A stretch of 15,217 nucleotides of DNA from Chloroflexota bacterium (lineage in GTDB: Bacteria; Chloroflexota; Anaerolineae; Anaerolineales; DRMV01). Where the stretch lies: the NCBI GenBank assembly GCA_013154225.1, contig JAADCW010000115.1, positions 1 to 15,217 of the forward strand. Direction: 5' to 3'. The position numbers and the translations under genes are program-made. The notes beneath the pieces were generated by a model. That model did no database searches. It was given only the letters and a program-made list of their open reading frames with translations, and was not told where the DNA came from. Positions 1 through 6,080 of this stretch are shown here, piece by piece; the first letter of the stretch is position 1; each line of letters opens with the position of its first letter.

Positions 1-139
1 CTGACGAGACAGTCGGAATCAGAGCGTGGCCGCGAGCCCCAGGGTCAAACCCCAAACTCAACAGCCACCCCACCAACGGAATAACCTGCGCGCGCCCCTT
101 CGCACGCAGACCAAAACCAAGGAAAACTGCTGCCAACAT
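1..139 (-). CDS. Possible N-terminal part of a membrane protein, cut by the left edge
   Basis: An open frame begins at an ATG (137-139, minus strand) and runs 46 codons to the left edge without a stop. The product begins MLAAVFLGFG and includes the hydrophobic stretch VIPLVGWLLSLG, which suggests a membrane protein. A GGAG lies four bases before the ATG, closer than usual. A TATAAT (138-143, minus) overlaps the ATG, so it cannot serve this start, although it could serve a later one. I do not recognise the family. The opposite strand is also open here but gives a low-complexity product that continues through the repeat array, so I prefer this frame. The call is tentative because only the first residues are visible. 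The bases from 140 to about 211 hold a short hairpin (179-192) and nothing else I can name. Confidence 0.35.
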   Translation of the reverse strand, partial: MLAAVFLGFGLRAKGRAQVIPLVGWLLSLGFDPGARGHALIPTVSS

Positions 140-211
140 TATACTCCAAACTTGCCAAGCCCACGACCGATTTACCCAGGCCTCTTTAGGCCAACGGGCG
201 CGGTTTTCAGG

Positions 212-326
212 GCTGACAAAGCCGAAGCACCTGTGCTGAGCGCCGTCGAAGTACCTGTGCTGAGCAATGCCGAAGCACCTTCGACTTCAGCACCCGCTGA
301 CGCTCGCGCTTCCGCTTAGAATGCAG
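212..326. repeat. Short array of a 24-base repeat with an inverted companion
   Basis: Three adjoining copies of a unit close to GCTGAGCAATGCCGAAGCAC-CTGT lie at 212-234, 235-258 and 259-280. They are followed by a segment starting TTCGACTTCAG (280-290) that reads CGCTCGC and CTTCCGCT further on. The segment is partly the reverse complement of the unit: GTGCTGA (257-263) pairs with TCAGCAC (287-293), and CGAAG (271-275) with CTTCG (279-283), so the array can fold into a compound hairpin. The same two elements occur again at 3613-3724 in the opposite order. It lies in the gene-free stretch 140-357, downstream of the PHP gene, where I see no clear terminator. This looks like a dispersed intergenic repeat family. 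Confidence 0.75.
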
Positions 327-357
327 AAAGAGCAACACCAGCAAGCACGAAGAACGC

Positions 358-1434
358 TCAAGCGTCCTGAACATAAATCGGATTGCTGAAAATCCAGCCC
401 CGACGGCGCCCCCACGCGTGGAGATAGGCTTCCACCCGATAGGCTCCGGGCTGTTTCACAGTCAGGGTGCAAATATCGCGGCCTTTCCAGCGCTGCACCA
501 CTTCGCCGTGCCGAATCAAGCGGCATTCCGCCTTGCGGGGCAAGCGAATTTTGAGGGTCACACCACCATCCAGGGCAATGGACTCACCCATGCCCACTTC
601 CTGCCCGCGGCCAGTGGCGGTAAACCGAAAACCGCGCGTGCTGGCCGGCAGGTCATACCCCACAAACGCGCGGCCTTGCCGCAGGGCGCTGTAAATGGCA
701 CTGCGATCGTGCGCCAAATCGCCCGTAAGGGGTTCCGGCAGCAGCAAGTGCGTGGTAATCGCCCGAAAATGCTTTTCATAAGGGAACAAAGTCACCGTGA
801 AAGGGCCGGCCTTGCGTTTGAGCGCGTGCGCGTCCGCGCCCCCCACGGCCACCACGGTTTTGCCTTCAGCCAGCAGGCTATCCCACCGGCGCAGCGCCTC
901 GGGGAAAGGCCCCACCGCCACTTGATGGAACAGCAGGCTGTAAAACAGCACCTGCCACGGGGTTTGCAAATGGCTCTTGAACTCGCTGAGGGCATTCCAA
1001 ATTTCCAGGCCGGTGTAGCCTTCCACATCCCAATCCACCCAGGAAATATCGGGTTCATGGACAAAAGGCGCGGCCGGGTCCACCGGATGCGCAATAAAAG
1101 CCAGCCCCCCGGCCTGAATCACGCCCCGGATGAGGGCTTGTGGGTCAGCGGCCAAGGGGGCCATTTCGCGATGCGCGCCAAACACCAAAAGGTGGTTTTT
1201 CTGGGGCACGCGTGTACGGTCATGGACTTCTTCACCCACCAACAAGAGCACGCGTTTCCCGTGATTCTGGTAATAACCTTCGGCCTCAGGCACCCAAACA
1301 TTGTGATCGGTAACGATCACGGCATCCAGCCCAGCGCGCAAGGCGGCTTGGGCAATATCCTTGTGGGTACCCGTACCATCGGAAAAACGGGTGTGCATAT
1401 GGAGGGCAATGACAATTTCGTGAGAATCAGGCAT
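358..1434 (-). CDS. PHP-domain metallohydrolase (CehA/McbA-like)
   Basis: The 358-residue product is a PHP-fold metal-dependent hydrolase. The metal-binding motifs are visible in order: LHMHTRFSDG (H12, H14), VTDHN (D43, H44), GEEV (E68), NHLL (H81), AHPVD (H116) and GGADAH (D201, H203). After about residue 285 the chain changes to a beta-rich domain ending in SNPIYV, as in CehA/McbA-type proteins. Members act as phosphoesterases or other hydrolases, and the substrate cannot be read from the sequence. No signal peptide is seen, so it is probably cytoplasmic. The frame is open upstream to 1869, but that part overlaps secG, and the PHP motif starts within a dozen residues of the ATG at 1432-1434, so I chose this start. 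There is no strong ribosome binding site. The gene diverges from secG. Confidence 0.88.
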   Translation of the reverse strand: MPDSHEIVIALHMHTRFSDGTGTHKDIAQAALRAGLDAVIVTDHNVWVPEAEGYYQNHGKRVLLLVGEEVHDRTRVPQKNHLLVFGAHREMAPLAADPQALIRGVIQAGGLAFIAHPVDPAAPFVHEPDISWVDWDVEGYTGLEIWNALSEFKSHLQTPWQVLFYSLLFHQVAVGPFPEALRRWDSLLAEGKTVVAVGGADAHALKRKAGPFTVTLFPYEKHFRAITTHLLLPEPLTGDLAHDRSAIYSALRQGRAFVGYDLPASTRGFRFTATGRGQEVGMGESIALDGGVTLKIRLPRKAECRLIRHGEVVQRWKGRDICTLTVKQPGAYRVEAYLHAWGRRRGWIFSNPIYVQDA

Positions 1435-1437
1435 GGT

Positions 1438-1466
1438 TTGACGATTCCGCGGGGGGAAGGTATAAT
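1438..1466 (+). promoter_or_regulatory. Sigma-70-type promoter of secG
   Basis: TTGACG (1438-1443) and TATAAT (1461-1466) are separated by exactly 17 bases, a near-consensus housekeeping promoter. Transcription would start near 1473, about 50 bases before the secG start. The -35 box begins four bases upstream of the divergent PHP gene's ATG. Confidence 0.85.
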
Positions 1467-1487
1467 CGGGGCGCCTTGGAACACCAA
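1459..1487 (-). promoter_or_regulatory. Candidate promoter of the PHP gene, overlapping the secG promoter
   Basis: On the minus strand TTGGTG (1482-1487) and TATACC (1459-1464) are 17 bases apart. The -10 box shares four base pairs with the secG -10 box. Transcription would start near 1452 and leave a leader of about 17 bases. The match to consensus is weaker than on the plus strand. Confidence 0.5.
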
Positions 1488-1489
1488 GG
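1474..1489 (+). promoter_or_regulatory. Inverted repeat at the predicted 5' end of the secG mRNA
   Basis: CCTTGG (1474-1479) and CCAAGG (1484-1489) form a perfect six-base inverted repeat with a four-base loop AACA. It begins one base after the predicted secG transcription start, so it could be a 5'-end stem-loop or a protein-binding site. It also covers the -35 region of the divergent PHP promoter. Its function is inferred only. Confidence 0.4.
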
Positions 1490-1522
1490 GCAAAGATTTG
1501 GTCATTAGCGAGGAGGTTCGCT

Positions 1523-1756
1523 TTGGAAACGTATCTGGATATTGCCTTGATTATAACCTCGATTGCGCTCATTGCCATCGTGGTACTGCAAAGCAAAGGT
1601 GCCGGTTTGGGTGGTCTGACCGGTTCCGATATGGGCGCGGTATTTAGTGCTCGCCGCGGTCTGGAAAAAACCTTTTTCCAGCTGACTATCGTACTCAGCG
1701 TGCTCTTCTTCGCGCTGACGTTGGCGGTGGTCATCGTCACGAAATCCGCGGGGTAA
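1523..1756 (+). CDS. secG: Preprotein translocase subunit SecG
   Basis: The 77-residue product is the small SecG subunit of the SecYEG protein-export channel in the cytoplasmic membrane, where it assists SecA-driven translocation. It has the family's size and layout: a first membrane helix (about residues 3-21), the conserved cytoplasmic loop LQSKGAGLGG with its Gly-rich continuation, a FFQ segment, and a second helix (about 52-73). The start is a TTG (1523-1525), chosen because AGGAGG (1511-1516) sits six bases upstream and the first helix follows directly. A strong promoter lies at 1438-1466. The solute-binding protein gene follows 14 bases after the stop and probably shares the transcript. 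Confidence 0.95.
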   Translation: METYLDIALIITSIALIAIVVLQSKGAGLGGLTGSDMGAVFSARRGLEKTFFQLTIVLSVLFFALTLAVVIVTKSAG

Positions 1757-1770
1757 GCCCCGAGCAGACC

Positions 1771-3501
1771 ATGACTTCGTCTCGGAGTTTCTTCCACCGC
1801 TTCCGCTGGCAGTTGCTGTTGGCGCTGATGGCGGCGATCGCGGTGGCCTTTTTGCTTTGGGGGCAACAACCGTCGGGAACTACGCCAGCCAGCGTAGCCC
1901 CTGCGCCGAAGCGCGGCGGGGTGTACACCGAAGCCCTTATCGGCTCACTGAGCCGCCTCAATCCCCTGCTGGATAGCGGCAATCAGCCCGACCGCGATGT
2001 AGATCGTCTGCTCTACTGCCGTCTGGTGCAATTCGACGCCACCGGCCTGCCTCAGCCTGGGCTGGCCGAATCTTGGGGCATTTCCCAAGATGGCACCACC
2101 TACAACGTCGCACTCCGCACCGATGCCCTATGGCACGACGGCCAACCTGTGACCGCGGACGACGTCCTCTTCACTGTGGAACTGCTCCGCAGTGACGCAC
2201 TGCCCATTCCGCCTGACATTCGGGCGCTGTGGAAAGCCGTCACCGTCAAGAAATTCGACGACCACACCCTGCAGTTTCATTTGCCCGAGCCTTTTGCCCC
2301 CTTCCTGGATTACCTTTCCTTTGGCATCCTTCCCAAACACATCTGGGAAGACGTGCCCGCGGAACAAATGGTCAACGCGCCGCAAAATCTGGAACCCGTC
2401 GGCTGTGGACCTTACCGCTTCGACAGGCTGGTGGTCGAAGACGGCCAAATTCAGGGTGTCGCGCTCAAGGCCTTTGACGACTACTTTGACGGGCGGCCTT
2501 ACATTGACCGGGTCGTCTTCCGCTACTACCCTACGGCTGAAGCCGCGCTCCAGGCCTACCGCGATGGCGAAGTCCTTGGCATTCAAGAAATCACCAACGA
2601 CATCCTGCAAAGCGCCCTGCGAGAACCCAACCTCAACTTCTACACCACCCGCTTGCCCCGCATGACCATCATCTTCTTCAATCTGGGCAACAAGGAAGTG
2701 GGCTTCTTGCAGGACAAAGTGGTGCGGCAAGCCCTCTATCTGGGGCTCAACCGCCAATGGATGATTGACCACGTCCTCAACGGGCAGGCCCTGGAAGCCA
2801 CAGGGCCCATCTTCCCGGGCACGTGGGCCTACTACGACAAACTGCACCCCACGCCCTATGACCCTGACAAAGCCATTGCCATGCTCAAGGAAGCCAAATA
2901 CGTCATCCCCGCAGGCGGGGGCAACGTCCGGGAAAAAGACGGCCAGCCCCTGGCTTTCACCCTGGTCTATCCTGACGACGCACAGCACCAGGCCCTGGCT
3001 GAAGCCATCCAACACGATTGGCAACAATTGGGTGTAGGCGTGACGCTGCAAGCCGTGTCTTACGAAAAACTGCTGGCCGATTATCTGGAACCCCGCACCT
3101 ACGAGGTGGCGCTGGTAGATTTGGATTTCAGCCGCTCGCCCGACCCTGACCCTTACCCCTTCTGGCATCAGACCCAGGCCACCAACGGCCAAAACTACAG
3201 CATGTGGAACAATCGCAGGGCCAGCGAATACCTGGAACAAGCCCGCATCACCCCTGACATCACCAAACGGCAGAAACTGTACTACAACTTCCAGGTGCTC
3301 TTTGAAAAGGAACTCCCTGCCCTGCCGCTCTTCTACCCGGTTTACACCTACGCGGTGGACGCGCAGGTGGGCGGCATCCGCTTAGGGCCGGTATTTGACC
3401 TCAGCGACCGCTTCCGCAACATTACCCAATGGTATCTGGTCGCCCGGCCCAAAGCCGCGCCCCTCACCACCGAAAGCGTCACCACCACCCCCACCCCATA
3501 A
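1771..3501 (+). CDS. Extracellular solute-binding protein, family 5 (peptide/nickel type)
   Basis: The 576-residue product belongs to the family 5 substrate-binding proteins of peptide/nickel ABC transporters. Hallmarks are RGGVYTEAL (48-56), GLAESW followed by SQDGTTYNVALR (97-116), WHDGQPVTADDV (121-132), and later GLNR and YDPDKA. A basic N-terminus and hydrophobic helix (about 13-30) form a signal peptide or anchor. I see no lipobox cysteine, so it is either secreted or held by an uncleaved helix, followed by a Pro/Ala/Thr linker. The tail ends in Thr-Pro residues. No permease or ATPase gene is in the window, so its transporter must be elsewhere or it acts as an orphan receptor. It lies 14 bases after secG with only a weak GAG ribosome site. 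A terminator follows at 3523. The ligand cannot be predicted. Confidence 0.92.
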   Translation: MTSSRSFFHRFRWQLLLALMAAIAVAFLLWGQQPSGTTPASVAPAPKRGGVYTEALIGSLSRLNPLLDSGNQPDRDVDRLLYCRLVQFDATGLPQPGLAESWGISQDGTTYNVALRTDALWHDGQPVTADDVLFTVELLRSDALPIPPDIRALWKAVTVKKFDDHTLQFHLPEPFAPFLDYLSFGILPKHIWEDVPAEQMVNAPQNLEPVGCGPYRFDRLVVEDGQIQGVALKAFDDYFDGRPYIDRVVFRYYPTAEAALQAYRDGEVLGIQEITNDILQSALREPNLNFYTTRLPRMTIIFFNLGNKEVGFLQDKVVRQALYLGLNRQWMIDHVLNGQALEATGPIFPGTWAYYDKLHPTPYDPDKAIAMLKEAKYVIPAGGGNVREKDGQPLAFTLVYPDDAQHQALAEAIQHDWQQLGVGVTLQAVSYEKLLADYLEPRTYEVALVDLDFSRSPDPDPYPFWHQTQATNGQNYSMWNNRRASEYLEQARITPDITKRQKLYYNFQVLFEKELPALPLFYPVYTYAVDAQVGGIRLGPVFDLSDRFRNITQWYLVARPKAAPLTTESVTTTPTP

Positions 3502-3522
3502 ACCGCTTGCTCACCAACACCA

Positions 3523-3554
3523 GCCCGCCGAGGATTTCGGCGGGCTTTTGTTTT
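3523..3554 (+). terminator. Rho-independent terminator of the secG unit
   Basis: A perfect nine-base stem, GCCCGCCGA (3523-3531) with TCGGCGGGC (3537-3545), has a five-base loop and is followed by TTTTGTTTT. It lies 21 bases after the solute-binding protein stop. Confidence 0.92.
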
Positions 3555-3612
3555 CGCTAGGGCAATGCCACTACCCACCCTTTTGTAAGAAATGCGAGGG
3601 CACCGCCACTTC

Positions 3613-3724
3613 TTCGACTTCAGGTTCACTACGCTCGCCTTCCGCTCAAAATACGGCGGTAAAGGTGGTAGGCCCGCGCTGAGCAACGACGAAGCGCCTG
3701 TACTGAGCAATGCCGAAGCACCTG
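3613..3724. repeat. Second copy of the dispersed repeat, element order reversed
   Basis: A segment starting TTCGACTTCAG (3613-3623), with CGCTCGC and CTTCCGCT further on, is followed by two adjoining repeat units at 3678-3701 and 3702-3724, the second reading ACTGAGCAATGCCGAAGCAC then CTG. The 21 bases at 3703-3723 match 260-280 exactly. At 212-326 the units come first and the TTCGACTTCAG segment second, while here the order is reversed. It occupies the gene-free stretch 3555-3978 between the terminator of the secG unit and the promoter region of the Fe-S oxidoreductase. Confidence 0.75.
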
Positions 3725-3781
3725 CCTGAAGCGGCGAGATCCCTCTGAGGCTTTCTACGGCGCGTGAATGCCCCAAAGCCG

Positions 3782-3811
3782 TTAACCGCGGCTTAATTTT
3801 TGTGGTAAAAT
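3782..3811 (+). promoter_or_regulatory. Weak candidate promoter upstream of the Fe-S oxidoreductase
   Basis: TTAACC (3782-3787) and TAAAAT (3806-3811) are 18 bases apart. The palindrome at 3826-3837 would then lie just downstream of the start point near 3818, a usual place for a repressor site. The match to consensus is modest. Confidence 0.35.
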
Positions 3812-3825
3812 GAAGCCACAACCAA

Positions 3826-3837
3826 CCGACCGGTCGG
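3826..3837. promoter_or_regulatory. Perfect 12-base palindrome, candidate repressor operator
   Basis: CCGACCGGTCGG is its own reverse complement. It lies in the gene-free region upstream of the Fe-S oxidoreductase, between two -10-like boxes. GC-rich palindromes with this CCGAC/GTCGG core resemble sites of TetR-family repressors. TetR-type FadR proteins control fatty-acid degradation in several bacteria, which would suit an ETF-linked oxidoreductase. Assignment to a regulator is inference, and no regulator gene is in the window. Confidence 0.5.
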
Positions 3838-3893
3838 AAGGGCAAAGCCCGCTCTAAGCGCCGGTTCCACAACCTCAAAACCGTTTTTCTCTG

Positions 3894-3899
3894 TATAAT
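3894..3899 (+). promoter_or_regulatory. Consensus -10 box upstream of the Fe-S oxidoreductase
   Basis: A perfect TATAAT lies 79 bases before the ATG. No good -35 box is found at 15 to 18 bases, so it may need an activator. Transcription would start near 3906 and leave a leader of about 73 bases. Confidence 0.5.
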
Positions 3900-3978
3900 G
3901 GCACTATTGGATCGAGGCCCAAGACGCTTGCCGTGTTGCGCCTTTATCTCCAACTTACCCTAACAGCGAGGGAGCGCC

Positions 3979-5991
3979 ATGCTGACACTTTGGGAAAAAA
4001 TTCTCTTCACCCTGGCCCTGCTGGCCACAGGCTACGCCACCTGGAAAGCCATTGACCGCCTGGTGCGCATCATTGGCCGTGGCCAAGGCAAACCCGATTG
4101 GTCTCTGGCCCGCAAGCGCCTCATTGACGCCCTTATCAAAACCATCACCCTCCGCCCCTTGTGGAAAATGCGCTTTTGGCCTACGGTTTTTCATACAATG
4201 GTTGCATGGGGTTTTATGTACTACATGTTCATCAACGTGGGCGACGTTCTTGAGGGCTACATTCCCAACTTTCATTTCATGGGCACCGGCACCATCGGCA
4301 ACCTCTACCGCCTGGGCGCCGACATCCTCAGCGTGTCCGTGCTCATTGGGATGACCGCCCTGCTCTTGCGGCGCTTTGTCTTCAAATCTCCCGTGTTAGG
4401 CACTCGCGATGATATCTTTCTCAACCCCAAAGCCCGCAAAGGCATCAACCGCGATTCCTTGATTGTGGGCTTGTTCATCCTCTTTCATGTCGGCTCCCGC
4501 TTCTTGGGGCAATCGTTCGCCATTGCCAAAGAAGGCCCCGACCCCTACCAACCCTTTGCCACAGCCGTGGCATCCCTGTGGTCTGGGCTTAGCCCCACCG
4601 CGCTGACCGTGGCCCACCACGTGGCCTTCTGGACCGCGCTGGGGCTGATCATGCTCTTCATCCCCTACTTCCCCTACTCCAAACACATTCACCTGTTCTT
4701 TGCCCCCCTCAACTTCCTGCTCAAGCCGGAACGCCGCTCCATTGGCGAACTGGATCCCTTGGACTTCGACGACGAAAGCATCGAACAATTTGGCGCAACC
4801 CGGCTGGAAGACCTCCAGTGGTATCAATTGATGGACGCGTACGCGTGCATCATGTGCTTCCGCTGTCAGGAAGTCTGCCCGGCCTACAACACCGACAAAC
4901 TCCTCTCCCCGGCTGCGCTGGAAATCAACAAACGCTACTTCCTCAACTACGAAGGCGACCGCCTGGCCAAAGGCGAAGAAACTTCACAGACCCTGACCGA
5001 ATTCGTCATTCCCGAGGAAGCCGTCTGGGCTTGTACGTCGTGCGGCGCGTGCATTGAGGTCTGCCCGGTGGGCAACGAACCCATGCGCGACATCATGGAC
5101 ATCCGCCGCGGGCTGGTGCTGATGGAAAACACCTTCCCCAAGCAGTGGGAAACCGCCTTCCGCGGCATGGAACGCACCATGAACCCGTGGAATGTCCCGC
5201 CCAGCGAACGGATGAAGTGGGCCGAAGGGCTTTCTGTGCCCACCATCGAAGAAAACCCCGAACCCGAAGTGCTCTGGTGGGTCGGCTGCGCCGCGGCCAC
5301 CGACTCGCGGGCGCAAAAAACCGCCCGGGCGCTGGCCAAGATCCTCAACGCGGCTGGCGTCAACTACGCGGTGCTGGGCGAGCAGGAAGCCTGCTGCGGT
5401 GATTCTGCCCGCCGCTCGGGTAACGAATACCTCTTCTTTGAACTGGCCACCGCCAACGTGGAAATGCTGAACGAAATCAAGCCCAAGCGCATCATCACCA
5501 CATGCCCCCACGGCTTCCACACTCTGAAGAACGAATACCCGCAGTTTGGCGGCGAATATGACGTGGTCCATCACAGCCAATTCGTCGAGGAACTGCTCAA
5601 AGAGGGCAAGATCAAAATTGACAAAGACGGGCTGGAAAAAATCACCTTCCACGATCCCTGCTACCTGGGCCGCCACAACAACGAATACGACGCCCCGCGG
5701 TTCGTGCTGGAGCAGGTGGGTGCTTCGCTGGTCGAAATGGAACACAGCAAGAACAAATCCTTCTGCTGTGGGGCTGGCGGTGCGCAAATCTGGAAGGAAG
5801 AAGAAGGCAAGCGCATCAATCTGACCCGCTACGCCGAAGCCCAAGCCACAGGCGCAGAAACCGTGGCTGTGGCCTGCCCCTTCTGTATGATCATGCTCAA
5901 CGACGCGTCCAAAGAAGCCGGCGAAGGCGCGCCCGCGGTCAAGGACATTGTGGAAATTGTCGCCGAGCATCTGGTCGAGGACGAAGGATAA
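3979..5991 (+). CDS. Membrane Fe-S oxidoreductase, FadF/EtfD-like (ETF:menaquinone oxidoreductase type)
   Basis: The 670-residue product combines an N-terminal membrane domain with a cytoplasmic Fe-S domain. About six hydrophobic helices (4-22, 70-90, 108-130, 160-180, 190-205, 212-232) carry histidines suited to haem (H72, H170, H213/H214), as in NarI-like domains. Two ferredoxin motifs follow: C290, C293, C296, C300 and C352, C355, C358, C362. Then come two CCG (heterodisulfide-reductase-like) motifs: C437, C472-C473, C509, and C561, C596-C597, C633, C636. The first CCG motif lacks its last cysteine (CPHG at 509-512). The order matches Bacillus FadF and mycobacterial EtfD, which move electrons from ETF to menaquinone in fatty-acid oxidation. 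Other HdrD-like membrane oxidoreductases remain possible. GAGGGAG precedes the ATG. The gene stands alone, without ETF genes nearby. Confidence 0.88.
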   Translation: MLTLWEKILFTLALLATGYATWKAIDRLVRIIGRGQGKPDWSLARKRLIDALIKTITLRPLWKMRFWPTVFHTMVAWGFMYYMFINVGDVLEGYIPNFHFMGTGTIGNLYRLGADILSVSVLIGMTALLLRRFVFKSPVLGTRDDIFLNPKARKGINRDSLIVGLFILFHVGSRFLGQSFAIAKEGPDPYQPFATAVASLWSGLSPTALTVAHHVAFWTALGLIMLFIPYFPYSKHIHLFFAPLNFLLKPERRSIGELDPLDFDDESIEQFGATRLEDLQWYQLMDAYACIMCFRCQEVCPAYNTDKLLSPAALEINKRYFLNYEGDRLAKGEETSQTLTEFVIPEEAVWACTSCGACIEVCPVGNEPMRDIMDIRRGLVLMENTFPKQWETAFRGMERTMNPWNVPPSERMKWAEGLSVPTIEENPEPEVLWWVGCAAATDSRAQKTARALAKILNAAGVNYAVLGEQEACCGDSARRSGNEYLFFELATANVEMLNEIKPKRIITTCPHGFHTLKNEYPQFGGEYDVVHHSQFVEELLKEGKIKIDKDGLEKITFHDPCYLGRHNNEYDAPRFVLEQVGASLVEMEHSKNKSFCCGAGGAQIWKEEEGKRINLTRYAEAQATGAETVAVACPFCMIMLNDASKEAGEGAPAVKDIVEIVAEHLVEDEG

Positions 5992-6016
5992 ACCTACCCG
6001 ACAACCTCCCAAAGCC

Positions 6017-6049
6017 AACGCCCCCTCTTGCGAGGGGGCGTTGCGTTTT
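6017..6049 (+). terminator. Hairpin terminator between convergent transcription units
   Basis: A perfect eleven-base stem, AACGCCCCCTC (6017-6027) with GAGGGGGCGTT (6032-6042) and loop TTGC, is followed on the plus strand by GCGTTTT. It lies 26 bases after the oxidoreductase stop and 39 bases beyond the stop of the convergent operon. The minus-strand side has few T residues, so it mainly serves the plus-strand gene. Confidence 0.82.
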
Positions 6050-6080
6050 CCATATCCGGTTTACGCGCGAGGCACTGTCA

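Noticed and set aside
26..319. Plus-strand open frame of 97 codons at the left edge
   Set aside because: Low-complexity product that runs through the repeat array, with no ribosome site and no recognisable fold. A minus-strand frame over 1-139 looks more protein-like.
212..326. CRISPR array
   Set aside because: Units adjoin without unique spacers, vary in sequence, and no cas gene is present.
418..1647. Plus-strand open frame of 409 codons over the PHP gene
   Set aside because: Lies opposite the PHP gene, whose catalytic motifs are all intact, and runs into secG in another frame. It is a by-product of GC-rich codons.
1435..1869. N-terminal extension of the PHP protein by 145 residues
   Set aside because: The extension would overlap the whole of secG on the other strand and its sequence looks random. 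The PHP motif begins just after the internal ATG.
2128..3240. Minus-strand open frame of 370 codons over the solute-binding protein gene
   Set aside because: Antisense shadow of a clearly recognised family 5 binding protein, with no domain signature of its own.
4984..6018. Minus-strand open frame of 344 codons over the Fe-S oxidoreductase gene
   Set aside because: Antisense to the cysteine-rich coding region and runs through the stop codon toward the terminator. The product is compositionally odd.
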